Shown here in pieces: positions 30,218 through 39,159 of a stretch of DNA of 64,000 nucleotides. The stretch lies in the NCBI GenBank assembly GCA_903828515.1, contig CAIKMD010000006.1, positions 62,001 through 126,000 on the forward strand. Reading direction: 5' to 3'. The notes under the pieces are model-generated. The model was not told the DNA's origin. It ran no database searches and saw only the letters and a program-made list of their open reading frames with translations. Both the position numbers and the translations under genes were made by a program. This stretch comes from an uncultured Rhodospirillales bacterium. Lineage in GTDB: Bacteria; Pseudomonadota; Alphaproteobacteria; ATCC43930; CGMCC-115725. Position 1 is the first letter of the stretch; each line of letters opens with the position of its first letter.

Positions 30218-32167
30218 TCAGCGTCCTTGCGCCACGACGTCGATCAGCGCGGGTTCGCCGCGTTTGAGGACCGCGACTGCCTTTTTGATCGCGGGGCCGA
30301 GATCCTTCGGATCGGTGATCGGTCCCTGGCCATAGACGCCCATGCTGGCGGCCATCTTGCTGTAGTCGATATAGGGATCGCGGATGGTGGTGCCGATATG
30401 GGTGCGATCGACGCCGCGCTGCATCCGGTTGGCGGTTTGCTGTAACGCCATGATTTCCTGATGCCAGGCGCGGTTGTTGTGCACGACATAAAGAATCGGA
30501 ATTTTCTCGTGCGCCGCGGTCCAGAGCGAGGACGGACAACACATGAGATCGCCGTCGCCCTGGATCGAGACGGTGATCCGGCCGTACTTCTTGTTCGCGA
30601 AGGCCGCGCCCAACGTCGCCGGCGCGGTATAGCCGATGCCATAGGCGCCGGCATCGCCGATATAGCGATGATGCTTGTCGGCGTGCCACAGTTTCTGCGG
30701 CCAGTTGTTCTGCATTTGCGAACCGGAGGCGAGGGTCCAATCCTCGTCCTTGATGACGTTGTAAAGTTCCATCACCATCCGCGCGACGGTGATCGGCTGC
30801 GAATCCCAGCCCTCGGCCGCGAGGGTGCGCTGATCGGCCAGCGCCTTCAGATGCGCCTCGCCGTGTTTCTTGCCCCGCGCGTCGAAGGCTGCGCGCTTGT
30901 CCTTGTCGATCAGGCGGCGCACCGCCTCGATCAGCGACGGCAGCGTCGCCTCGGCATCGCCCTCCAAGGCAATGTCAGCATCGGGGAAACGCTGGAAGTC
31001 CTGGTAGTTGGCGTGGAAATTGAGATCGACGCCGGTCAGGCTGATCTTCTTCGCGCCGGGCTTCGCGAAGGAGCGCGTGCTGAATTCGGTATGCGGTGCC
31101 GGGCCGTTCGTCGTCGCCCAGAAATCCGACATTTCCATGCCGAGGATCACGTCCGCCGTGGCGATCAGCGCGCGGCCGCGGCTCGACTGGTTGAGCGGAT
31201 GGCGCCACGGGAAATTCATGCGCATCGAGCCGTCGACCACGGGCGCCTGCAGCAACTCCGCCAGCGCGATCATCGATTTCAATCCCGCCGGCGTGCGCGC
31301 GACGCGATCGCAGGTGAGCACCGGCGCTTCGGCATCGACGAGAATCCGGGCCAGTTCGCGCACCGCGTTCTCCGCGGCCTGGGGCGGTGCCGACACCGGT
31401 ATCTTCGGAATCGTGGGCTTCGGGCGATCCTCGATCGGGCCTTCCTGGAGATCCATCGAGGTCACCAGCAAAGTCGGGCCGCACGGCGGCGTCATCGCGT
31501 ATTTGTAGGCGCGTGTCGCGCTTTCGCCCCAATGCTGGAGCGAACCGGGCTGATCGTCCCATTTGGTGAAATCGCGCACGATCGCCGCGCCGTCCTGTAC
31601 GCTATGAAAGGTCGGGACGGTCGATCGGCGTGTTCGCGCGTCGGGCGAACTGGGCGTGATGAGGAAAATCGGCACGCGGTCGGCATAGGCGTTGTAGATC
31701 GCCATCGAGGCGTGTTGCAGACCGACCGTCTCGTGCAGCATCGCCGCCATCGGCTTGCCTTCGATCTTGGCGTAGCCGTGGCACATCGCGACCGAAACTT
31801 CCTCGTGCATGCAACTGAGGAAATCGATGTTCGGCGATGTCAGCATGCCGTAATTGATCAACGACTCGTGGAGACCACGAAAGCTCGATCCGACGAAGGC
31901 GGCGACATGCTCGATCCCGAGCCCCCTCATCACGTCGACCATATAATCGGAGCCGCTCGACGATTGCGTCGCCGGCTTCACATCGGCAGGCGTGCCGCGC
32001 TCGAGCTCGCGATTGGGGGTGGCCGGGATGGAACTGGCGGGCGGCGGCGGGGCGGTGTTCTGGGCTTTCGCCGTCAGCGGCGCGGCGAGGACACCGGCGC
32101 CGGCGAGCCCGGCGCCTTTCAGAAAGCCGCGCCGCCCAACCGAATCGTCGTCCTTACGCTTTGCCAT
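30218..32167 (-). CDS. Tat-exported thiamine-diphosphate-dependent enzyme (acetolactate-synthase/decarboxylase-like)
   Basis: 649 residues with a twin-arginine leader, GRRGFLKGAGLAGAG, ending before TAKAQ. Three-domain ThDP fold: the PYR domain has the activating Glu in MHEEVSVAMCHGYAKIEGKP (about residue 122), and the PP domain has the GDG...N cofactor motif (QGDGDLMCCP near 537, NNRAW near 563). Relatives decarboxylate or condense 2-oxo acids, normally in the cytosol; export by Tat fits a protein folded with its cofactor. The co-transcribed cytochrome c suggests oxidative decarboxylation with electrons passed to the periplasmic chain. Substrate and role are inferred only. Confidence 0.85.
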   Translation of the reverse strand: MAKRKDDDSVGRRGFLKGAGLAGAGVLAAPLTAKAQNTAPPPPASSIPATPNRELERGTPADVKPATQSSSGSDYMVDVMRGLGIEHVAAFVGSSFRGLHESLINYGMLTSPNIDFLSCMHEEVSVAMCHGYAKIEGKPMAAMLHETVGLQHASMAIYNAYADRVPIFLITPSSPDARTRRSTVPTFHSVQDGAAIVRDFTKWDDQPGSLQHWGESATRAYKYAMTPPCGPTLLVTSMDLQEGPIEDRPKPTIPKIPVSAPPQAAENAVRELARILVDAEAPVLTCDRVARTPAGLKSMIALAELLQAPVVDGSMRMNFPWRHPLNQSSRGRALIATADVILGMEMSDFWATTNGPAPHTEFSTRSFAKPGAKKISLTGVDLNFHANYQDFQRFPDADIALEGDAEATLPSLIEAVRRLIDKDKRAAFDARGKKHGEAHLKALADQRTLAAEGWDSQPITVARMVMELYNVIKDEDWTLASGSQMQNNWPQKLWHADKHHRYIGDAGAYGIGYTAPATLGAAFANKKYGRITVSIQGDGDLMCCPSSLWTAAHEKIPILYVVHNNRAWHQEIMALQQTANRMQRGVDRTHIGTTIRDPYIDYSKMAASMGVYGQGPITDPKDLGPAIKKAVAVLKRGEPALIDVVAQGR

Positions 32168-32318
32168 CGACCAGTTCCTCCCGGATTGCGGTCCGCCGTT
32201 GCGCCGGCGTGACCACCATGAATACGTGCGCGCCAATTTCGGCCTTTCCGGCACGGTGGTCAATCGCCTGCAGGCCTTGGTTGAGCGTGACGCAATCCTT
32301 GGATAAGAGGCGCTGATC

Positions 32319-32579
32319 ATGGCCTGTTTCGTCTACGTCCTCGCCAGCGACCGCGACGGCCAGTATCGGACCTATGTCGGCTGGACGACCGATCTCGACC
32401 GTCGGCTCGACGAACATAATGCTGGAACCGGCGCCCGCTCGACGCGCGGCCGGCAGTGGATTCTGCTCTATGCCGAGCGCCATGCGACGCGGAACGAAGC
32501 GATGAGCCGCGAATGGCACATCAAGCACGACCGGAATTTCCGCAAATCGCTCGATCCGCGTCCCGGCGCTAAGCCGTGA
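32319..32579 (+). CDS. GIY-YIG nuclease-domain protein (UPF0213-like)
   Basis: 86 residues, almost only the GIY-YIG domain: FVYVLASDRDGQYRTYVGWTTDLDRRLDEHN, then TRGRQWILLYAE and the catalytic Glu in AMSREWHIK. Stand-alone members of this size are common; function is poorly known. The last 11 bp overlap the 3' end of the convergent flavin hydroxylase gene. Confidence 0.9.
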   Translation: MACFVYVLASDRDGQYRTYVGWTTDLDRRLDEHNAGTGARSTRGRQWILLYAERHATRNEAMSREWHIKHDRNFRKSLDPRPGAKP

Positions 32580-34128
32580 GCTGTTGGCGCAAATCGGCGA
32601 GCAGCGCGGGAAGATCGCCGACGCCCGGACAGGCGCCAAAGACGTAGTAGTCCGGCCGCGTCACGATGACGTCGCACTCATATTCGTCCATCAGCCGGCC
32701 GTAATACCCTTCGACATCGAGCAATCCGCTCGCGGCGGCGCCCGCGCGCGACGTGTCGATTCGGCGCATCGTGCCGCCGAGCGATTGCCAGAATTCGCGT
32801 TGGTCCGGCGAGAGGGCGAGAGCCGGATCGGTGCCGCGCGCCAGGATAAGCGGGCCGCGCCCGGCAATGTCGTCGAACAGACCTTCGCGGTCGCCGCGCA
32901 CGCGGGCCTGCGGGAAGGCGTCGCCGGCGGCGGCCGCACCGTCGCGGGCGATGAAACCCGCCTTGATGCCCGGCACCCGGAAGGCGATGAGTTGCTTGGC
33001 GCCGCGATTGCGTTCCTGTTCCGCCTGCAGCGCGAGAAGCTGCGCGTCGCGCAGTTTCACCTTCTCGGGATCCCGCTCGTTGACGTGCTGTCCGACGCGC
33101 ATGCTTTCGACGATCGTCGCGCGGGTGCTCGGGCCGCGCTCCGCCATGTAGGTGTCGAGAAATTTCGGCGTCGCCAATTCCTGTAGCACGAGGTCGAGCT
33201 TCCAGGCGAGGTTGTGCGCGTCGCGAAATCCCGAGCAGAGACCTTGCGCGAGGAAGGGCGGCATCTGATGCGCGGCGTCGCCGGCGAGAAAGACGCGGCC
33301 CACGCGCCACTGCTCGGCATAGAGCGATTGGAATTGATAGGAGGCGACCCGGATCAACTCGAATTCGTCCGGCGTCGCGCCCTCGGGCCGATCGAGCCGC
33401 CGCCATACGCTGTCGGGCTTGCAGGCATCCTCGGCGGATTCGCCCGGGAAAATCATGAACGACCAGCGCCGGTGATGCGGCCCCATGAAGAGCGTCACGC
33501 CCGGCTGTTCGGGTTCGCAGAACTGGCGCATCGCCGGCAGGCCGGGCCGCGCGCTTTTCTCCTTGGCGTCGATCACCAGCCAGTTCTGATCGAAGCCGAG
33601 ATTCTCATAGGTAATGCCGAGCGTCTGGCGAACGAAACTGTTGCCGCCGTCCGCCGCGATCAGATAACGGCCCGTGACCTGCCGCGTTTTGCCGGTTCGT
33701 TTTTCGACGGTCACCGATACGCTGTCGGCATCCTGGGTGAGGGCGGTTACCGTCTCGCCTTGGAAAATCTTGACCGACGGAAGCGACCGGACGATCCGGT
33801 CGAGTTCCTTCTCGAAGGACGGCTGGTAGATCGAGGTGTATTCCGGCCAGCCATGCGTCGCCATCGGCGATACGTCGCTCGACAGCAGGATGCGGCCGTT
33901 CTTTGCCATCTCATAGACCGGCAGGAAATGCGTGGCCGGCCAGATCGCCTCGATGCAGCCGACTTCCTGGAACATGCGCAGCACGTCGTCATGCACGATG
34001 CCGACGCGCGGCAGGTTGTAGAGCGTCGTGTGCCGTTCGATCACCGCGACGCGATGACCAGCGCGACCCAACAGGATCGCCGCGAGCATCCCGGTCGGCC
34101 CGTATCCCACGATGACGACGTCATACAT
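32569..34128 (-). CDS. FAD-dependent aromatic hydroxylase, MhpA-like
   Basis: 519 residues. GXGXXG-type FAD motif in MYDVVIVGYGPTGMLAAILLG, the DG motif in IAADGGNSFVRQ, and GRVFLAGDAAHQMPPFLAQG, the group A flavin monooxygenase signature. Closest in layout to 3-(3-hydroxyphenyl)propionate hydroxylase, which adds an ortho hydroxyl to a phenolic acid using NADH and oxygen. It ends with the thioredoxin-like C-terminal region typical of phenol hydroxylase relatives. Followed by nitronate monooxygenase and GST genes on the same strand, reading from the lysR side. Confidence 0.87.
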   Translation of the reverse strand: MYDVVIVGYGPTGMLAAILLGRAGHRVAVIERHTTLYNLPRVGIVHDDVLRMFQEVGCIEAIWPATHFLPVYEMAKNGRILLSSDVSPMATHGWPEYTSIYQPSFEKELDRIVRSLPSVKIFQGETVTALTQDADSVSVTVEKRTGKTRQVTGRYLIAADGGNSFVRQTLGITYENLGFDQNWLVIDAKEKSARPGLPAMRQFCEPEQPGVTLFMGPHHRRWSFMIFPGESAEDACKPDSVWRRLDRPEGATPDEFELIRVASYQFQSLYAEQWRVGRVFLAGDAAHQMPPFLAQGLCSGFRDAHNLAWKLDLVLQELATPKFLDTYMAERGPSTRATIVESMRVGQHVNERDPEKVKLRDAQLLALQAEQERNRGAKQLIAFRVPGIKAGFIARDGAAAAGDAFPQARVRGDREGLFDDIAGRGPLILARGTDPALALSPDQREFWQSLGGTMRRIDTSRAGAAASGLLDVEGYYGRLMDEYECDVIVTRPDYYVFGACPGVGDLPALLADLRQQLTA

Positions 34129-34172
34129 CGCTCACCCTCCCCTTGGTCGCCGGTGGCCCCGGCTTGGGTCGC

Positions 34173-35144
34173 TTATCGCCGTGTCCGTGTCAGGGCGTCG
34201 AGAATTTGCTCGGCCTCACGCGCGATCCGCGCGACGATCTCGCCCGCCGGCGCGATGTCGTGAATGAGGCCGGCATCCTGTCCCATCGATAGCGGCGCTT
34301 CCTCGCGGTCGCCGCGCTTGCGCGCGTCCTGTACCTGGGCAAGCGCCGCCGCCTGGTTTTGCCGCAAGGCCCATTCACGGCCCGCCCAGCGCTGGATGAA
34401 GCGGTTGCGCTTGGAGCGTGACATCGCGCCGGGCCACACCGTTCCCGCCGCGAGGTCGGGGATGTCCGAGAGCAATGTGTCGTGGCCGTCGCCGTCGACG
34501 ATCGCCTGCTTGAAATTCGTATGCAGCGGCGATTCGGTGCTGGCCAGGAATCGTGTGCCGAGCAGGACGCCTTGCGCGCCAAGTGCAAGCGCGGCGACGA
34601 GACCCCGGCCATCAGCAATACCGCCGGCGGCGAGGACCGGGACCGGCCCGACCGCATCGACGATCATCGGGATCAGCGGCAGGCTCGCCTGCCAGCCGAC
34701 ATGGCCGCCGCCTTCGGTGCCTTGCGCGATGATCACGTCGGCGCCGGCCTCGACCGCGCGCCGCGCTTCGGGCACGCCGCCGGCCATGAACGTCACCTTG
34801 GCGCCTGCATCGTGCGCGCGCCCGATGAAGGGTTTCAAATCCTGCTCGGGCCGGGGCCAGGCGAAGGCGATCGCCGCCGGCCGCAGGGCGAGGGCCGCCG
34901 CGAAACTTTCCTCGCGCGCTTCGAAGAGCAGGAAATTCAGCGCGAAAGGCTTGTTGGTCTTGTCGCGGATGGCGCTCGTGCCTTCGCGAATCCGCTCGGG
35001 GCTCAGGCCATGGCAACCCATCGCGCCAAGACCGCCGGCATTCGAGACGGCGGCGACCAGATCGGGGGCATAGATCGATCCCATGCCGCCGAGCGCGATC
35101 GGATGCTCGATTCCGAGCAGGTCGCAAATCGGCGTGCGAATCAT
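34173..35144 (-). CDS. Nitronate monooxygenase
   Basis: 323 residues, FMN-dependent TIM barrel. N terminus TPICDLLGIEHPIALGGMG, FMN region GADVIIAQGTEGGGHVGW, and VLAAGGIADGRGLVAALALGAQGVLLGTRF. The family oxidises alkyl nitronates such as propionate 3-nitronate. The start at 35144 follows a GGAGG ribosome site; longer in-frame sequence upstream is antisense-like to the GST gene. Same strand as the flanking GST and hydroxylase genes. Confidence 0.9.
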   Translation of the reverse strand: MIRTPICDLLGIEHPIALGGMGSIYAPDLVAAVSNAGGLGAMGCHGLSPERIREGTSAIRDKTNKPFALNFLLFEAREESFAAALALRPAAIAFAWPRPEQDLKPFIGRAHDAGAKVTFMAGGVPEARRAVEAGADVIIAQGTEGGGHVGWQASLPLIPMIVDAVGPVPVLAAGGIADGRGLVAALALGAQGVLLGTRFLASTESPLHTNFKQAIVDGDGHDTLLSDIPDLAAGTVWPGAMSRSKRNRFIQRWAGREWALRQNQAAALAQVQDARKRGDREEAPLSMGQDAGLIHDIAPAGEIVARIAREAEQILDALTRTRR

Positions 35145-35175
35145 GGTTTCCTCCGTTGAGCCGCGAGCGACGCCG

Positions 35176-35928
35176 TCAGCGTTTGATCGGGTCGTTCTTG
35201 TCGGGATTGGCGAACGCGAACGCTTCCTGAAAGGCGGGTCGCGCCTGAACTTTCTGCCACCACGCGGCGAGACGGGGACGCTTGGCGGCACCGACCATCT
35301 CGGGCCGTTTCAGCACTTCGATGCGGTTGACGTAGGGTGCCATCGCAATGTCGGCCAACGAGTAGTCGCGCCCGGCGAGCCAGGGCGTCGCGCCGAGCGT
35401 CTCTTCCATCATGCCGAGCAGATAATCGAGCGCTACGTAAGCCTGATTTTCTTCGGCATCGGAAACGCCATGGGCGTGGCGATGCAGGAAGCGCGCGGCG
35501 ATGATCGGGTTGGGACAATTCGCCGCCGCCTGCGCGATCTTTTCCTCGCTCAACGGCTTCTGCGCCAAACGCACCGCGTGACGCGGATTGTGCGACGCCG
35601 TGTTGACGTTGGTGTGAGCGATTTCCTCGGAATTGAAGATCCAGATGCGCATCTGCGCCGCGGCATAGGCGTCGCCGGGGCGCAGGCGGATCTCGGGAAA
35701 CTTGTCTTCGAGATATTCGAGCAGGACGTTCGATTCGATGATGATCTTGCCGTCGTGGTCGAGCGCCGGCACCACGCCCTTGTTGTTGATCTTGCGATAG
35801 AACGGTTTCCAATGCTCGAAGGTGAACAGGTCGATATGGCGGCTGTCGAAGCTCAGTTTTTTCTCGGCGAGGCACAGCCGTACTTTCTGCGAGCAGACCG
35901 AACTCCAGTAGTGATAGAGCGTCAGCAT
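35176..35928 (-). CDS. Glutathione S-transferase family protein
   Basis: 250 residues. Thioredoxin-like N-terminal domain MLTLYHYWSSVCSQKVRLCLAEK with a Ser/Cys at the active-site position, NNKGVVPALDHDG cis-Pro loop, and an all-helical C-terminal domain. First gene of the minus-strand group lysR-side operon; its promoter lies in the 86-bp gap shared with lysR. Could be a maleylpyruvate isomerase or dehalogenase type; sequence alone does not say. Confidence 0.87.
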   Translation of the reverse strand: MLTLYHYWSSVCSQKVRLCLAEKKLSFDSRHIDLFTFEHWKPFYRKINNKGVVPALDHDGKIIIESNVLLEYLEDKFPEIRLRPGDAYAAAQMRIWIFNSEEIAHTNVNTASHNPRHAVRLAQKPLSEEKIAQAAANCPNPIIAARFLHRHAHGVSDAEENQAYVALDYLLGMMEETLGATPWLAGRDYSLADIAMAPYVNRIEVLKRPEMVGAAKRPRLAAWWQKVQARPAFQEAFAFANPDKNDPIKR

Positions 35929-36006
35929 GGGGCTTCCTTCTGGCGAATCCGTTTGAAGCCTATCGGGCGAGGCGATAAATAGGTAATTCTTCCTTGCACT
36001 ATCCGT

Positions 36007-36022
36007 ATAACTTTATGGTTAT
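36007..36022. promoter_or_regulatory. ATAAC-N6-GTTAT dyad overlapping the lysR start, probable LysR operator
   Basis: ATAAC (36007-36011) and GTTAT (36018-36022) are perfect inverted arms. The identical architecture recurs at 37025-37040 before the catabolic operon on the other side of lysR. The overlap with the candidate lysR start codons would suit autorepression. Confidence 0.6.
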
Positions 36023-37028
36023 GTCCAATCCGCTTGGAAACTGGGAAGCCCGCATCGGCCGGCGGCTGACCCTGCGCGACCTCCATATCCTTTTGGCGGT
36101 GGTGCAATGGGGCAGCATGGCGAAGGCCGCCGCTCATCTCTCGGTGTCGCAACCGGCGATCTCGAAGGCGATCGCCGACCTCGAACGCGCGGTCGGGGCC
36201 CGGCTGCTCGATCGTAGTCCCGGCGGCATCGAGCCGACGGCGTTCGGCCGAGCGTTGGTGAAACGGGGCCTCGCCGTCTTCGACGAATTGCGCCAGGGCA
36301 TCAACGAAATCGAATTCCTCGCCGATCCGACCACCGGCGAGGTACGTATCGGCTGTCCCGAATCGATCGCGGCCGGGCTCCTGCCGGCCGTGGTCGAGCA
36401 ATTCACCCGGCAGTTTCCCCGCATGGTGTTGAAGGTCGCGCAGGCTCAGACCGTCACGCTCGAATTCCGCGAGTTGCGGGAGCGCAACGTCGATCTGATG
36501 ATCGGCCGTGTCGCGCGGCCTTTTGTCGAAGAGGGCCTGAGCGCCGAAATCCTGTTCGAGGAACCGTTGCGAATCGTTGCCGGCGTGCAGAGCCGGTGGG
36601 CGAAGCGTCGCAAGATCGAACTGGCGGAACTGGCGAACGAGCGGTGGATTCTGACGCCGCCCAATGAGGTGCTGAGTTCGACCGTTGCCGCCGCGTTTCA
36701 TGCGCAAGGGTTGGAGACGCCGCGCGCGACGATCGTCTCGTTCTCGTTTCACCTGCGGCTGCACCTGCTGACCAACACCGATTTCATCTCGCTCATTCCG
36801 GCCTCGATGCTGCGCCTGTTCAACGCGCGGGAAAGCGTTCTGAAGGCGCTGCCGGTGGATATGGAATTCGCGCCCTTACCGGTCGCGATCATCACCCGCA
36901 AGAATCAATTGCCGAGCCCCGAGGCCCGGCTCTTCATCGATTGCGCACGCCAGATGGCCGAAACAATCATCAAGGCGCCCGAATTCAAGACCGCGGCGCC
37001 GGCACGTCGCCGCTCTCGCCGGACATAA
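36015..37028 (+). CDS. LysR-family transcriptional regulator
   Basis: 337 residues from ATG 36015; ATG 36021 or TTG 35994 are alternatives and no clear ribosome site decides between them. Winged HTH at about residues 18-77 (LTLRDLHILLAVVQWGSMAKAAAHLSVSQPAISKAIADLE), followed by a periplasmic-binding-like effector domain (GEVRIGCPESIAAGLLPAVVEQF). It separates two oppositely oriented catabolic gene groups and matching ATAAC/GTTAT dyads lie on both sides, so it is the likely regulator of both. Confidence 0.92.
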   Translation: MVMSNPLGNWEARIGRRLTLRDLHILLAVVQWGSMAKAAAHLSVSQPAISKAIADLERAVGARLLDRSPGGIEPTAFGRALVKRGLAVFDELRQGINEIEFLADPTTGEVRIGCPESIAAGLLPAVVEQFTRQFPRMVLKVAQAQTVTLEFRELRERNVDLMIGRVARPFVEEGLSAEILFEEPLRIVAGVQSRWAKRRKIELAELANERWILTPPNEVLSSTVAAAFHAQGLETPRATIVSFSFHLRLHLLTNTDFISLIPASMLRLFNARESVLKALPVDMEFAPLPVAIITRKNQLPSPEARLFIDCARQMAETIIKAPEFKTAAPARRRSRRT

Positions 37029-37040
37029 CCATCGGGTTAT
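37025..37040. promoter_or_regulatory. Second ATAAC-N6-GTTAT dyad, upstream of the flavin hydroxylase operon
   Basis: ATAACC-ATCG-GGTTAT is a perfect 6-bp-arm dyad located 86 bp before the GTG of the next gene, the usual distance for a LysR activator site. The outer five bases and the spacing equal those of the dyad at the lysR start. Confidence 0.6.
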
Positions 37041-37125
37041 GGCGATAGTCGGAGCGAGAATTTCCTTTCGTCGGCCCGTGCGCCTAGCCTCAATGGATGA
37101 GGGCAAGACAACGGGATAGCCTCGC

Positions 37126-38757
37126 GTGACCCGCAAGATTCCGGTGCTGATCGCCGGCGGCGGACCGGTCGGGCTGATGCTGGCTGCGGAACTGGGGTGG
37201 CGCGGCATTCCCAATCTGTTGGTCGAACGCGACCCGCCGGAAGAGCGGCTGAATTTTTCGCGGATTCTCCAGATCAGCGTGCGCAGCATGGAATTGCTGC
37301 GCCGCATGGGCATTTCCGAACGCGTGCGCAACTGGGGCTTTCCGGCGGATCATCCGCTCGACAATGTCTTCGTGACCAGCCTCACCGGTTACCAACTGGG
37401 GCGGTTCAAGATGTACACGCTCGGCGCCGACGTCGAAGATCCGTTCAGTCCCGAGCATCAATGGCATTGTCCGCAGGTCGTGCTGGATCCGATCCTGCAG
37501 CAAGCCGCTGCTGCGTTTCCGGCGACGGAAATCCGCTATCGGACGCGGCTTGCCGCGTTCACGCAGGACGGTGACGGCGTCCGTGCGACGCTGGAAGATT
37601 CCGTGACCGGCGCGCGCGAAAGCGTCGAGGCCGACTACCTCGTCGGCTGCGACGGGTTTACCGGCATGGTGCGCAAGCAGCTTGGCATCGGCATGCACGG
37701 CACCGAGTTCATCGACCACTCGCTCAACATCGAATTCCGGGTCGATAACCTCGCGCAGTATCACGACAAGGGCGATGCCGGCCGTTACATCTGCATCGGC
37801 CCCGAAGGCACCTGGGGCACCTGCATGGTCGTCGACGGCAAGGGCTTGTGGCGCATTCTCATGTACGGCGACACCGATACGTTGTCGCCGTCGGATGTCG
37901 ACCAGGTGATTCGCCGGCTGGCCGGACGCGACTTTCCGTTCGAAGTGGTCTCGTGCGTTCCGTGGAGCCGACGCTCGCTGCTCGCCGACCGGTTTCGCCA
38001 GGGCCGCGTATTTCTCGCCGGCGACGCCGCGCATGTCCATCCGCCCAATGGCGGATTCGGCATGAATACCGGCATCGGCGATGCGAGCGATCTCGGCTGG
38101 AAGCTTGAGGGCGTGCTGCGCGGCTGGGCCGATCCGGCCTTGCTCGACAGTTACGAAGCGGAACGTATTCCGGTCTGCCGGCGCGTCATCGACGAGGCGA
38201 TGAAGGAGTTGGAGCGCCTGCGCGGCGGCGCGCGCGATTTGCGCGCGATCGGCGATGCGACGGCCGAAGGCGAGGCCTTGCGGCGCGAGATCGGCGCGCG
38301 GCTCAATCAGGAATTTTCCGGCAGCCGGGTCTGGCATCGCTGGGGCATCCATCTCGGCGCGGTTTACGATCCGTCGCCGATCGTCGTTCCGGACGGAACG
38401 ACGCGGCCGATCGACGATACCTACGACTACGTGCCGCAGGCGCGACCTGGTTCGCGCGCGCCGCATTTCTGGCTGAGGCCCGGTGCCTCCGCCCTCGATC
38501 TCTTCGGCCGCAACCATGTCTTGCTGCGTTTCGGTGAAACGGCGCCGGATGGCGCCGCGCTCGCAGACGCGGCGCGATCGCGCGGCATGCCGCTCGATAT
38601 TCATACCATCGACGATGCCGCTGCTGCCGCGCTCTATGGCAAGAAACTCGTGCTGGTGCGCCCCGACGGGTATGTCGCCTGGCGCGGCGATACCGTGCCC
38701 GATCCGCACGCGATCATCGATCGCGTTCGCGGTGCATCGCAATCGAAACTTCATTGA
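37126..38757 (+). CDS. FAD-dependent aromatic monooxygenase, PheA/TfdB/MhpA group
   Basis: 543 residues, GTG start. FAD motif IPVLIAGGGPVGLMLAAELG, DG motif LVGCDGFTGMVRKQLG and GRVFLAGDAAHVHPPNGGFGMNTGIGDA, all complete. C-terminal thioredoxin-like domain from about residue 450. Hydroxylates a phenolic or related ring. First gene of a plus-strand group with a YciI-like protein, two GSTs and an exporter, preceded by a LysR-type dyad. It is a second, distinct hydroxylase next to the one at 32.6-34.1 kb. Confidence 0.88.
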   Translation: MTRKIPVLIAGGGPVGLMLAAELGWRGIPNLLVERDPPEERLNFSRILQISVRSMELLRRMGISERVRNWGFPADHPLDNVFVTSLTGYQLGRFKMYTLGADVEDPFSPEHQWHCPQVVLDPILQQAAAAFPATEIRYRTRLAAFTQDGDGVRATLEDSVTGARESVEADYLVGCDGFTGMVRKQLGIGMHGTEFIDHSLNIEFRVDNLAQYHDKGDAGRYICIGPEGTWGTCMVVDGKGLWRILMYGDTDTLSPSDVDQVIRRLAGRDFPFEVVSCVPWSRRSLLADRFRQGRVFLAGDAAHVHPPNGGFGMNTGIGDASDLGWKLEGVLRGWADPALLDSYEAERIPVCRRVIDEAMKELERLRGGARDLRAIGDATAEGEALRREIGARLNQEFSGSRVWHRWGIHLGAVYDPSPIVVPDGTTRPIDDTYDYVPQARPGSRAPHFWLRPGASALDLFGRNHVLLRFGETAPDGAALADAARSRGMPLDIHTIDDAAAAALYGKKLVLVRPDGYVAWRGDTVPDPHAIIDRVRGASQSKLH

Positions 38758-38768
38758 GGGAGAATTTC

Positions 38769-39146
38769 ATGGCCGACAAAGAAAAGCCGTTCGACGAAAT
38801 CATGAGTGGGCTGCTGCACAAACAGCTTTATATCGCGGTCACCGAACCGCTCGGCGGGCCGGGCATGGCCGACAAGCTGCAGGAACACATCATGGGCCAG
38901 ATCGATCTGGAGCGGCGCAACATCCTGTTCGGCGCCGGGCCGCTGCAGGACGAGGACAAGGACAAGCCGACCCGCGGCATGTTCATCATCCGGGCGGCCT
39001 CGTTCGAGGATGCGCGCGCCATTCTCGATCAGGACGCGTTTCATAAAGCGGGCCTGCGCACCTACAAGCTCTATCGCTGGAACCTCAACGAGGGATCGAT
39101 TTCGCTGACGGTGAATTACTCCGATCAGACGGTGAAGATCACATGA
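38769..39146 (+). CDS. YciI-like / dimeric alpha-beta barrel small protein
   Basis: 125 residues from the ATG at 38769, preceded by GAGGGAG and 12 bp after the hydroxylase. The pattern GMFIIRAASFEDARAILDQDAFHKAGLRTYKLYRWN fits the YciI fold, related to muconolactone isomerases. In degradation clusters such proteins often isomerise or dehydrate ring-derived products; the reaction here is unknown. Confidence 0.72.
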   Translation: MADKEKPFDEIMSGLLHKQLYIAVTEPLGGPGMADKLQEHIMGQIDLERRNILFGAGPLQDEDKDKPTRGMFIIRAASFEDARAILDQDAFHKAGLRTYKLYRWNLNEGSISLTVNYSDQTVKIT

Positions 39147-39159
39147 GGAGGAACAACCC

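Noticed and set aside
37090-38754. 554-codon minus-strand frame over the flavin hydroxylase
   Set aside because: Antisense shadow; the hydroxylase has complete FAD motifs.
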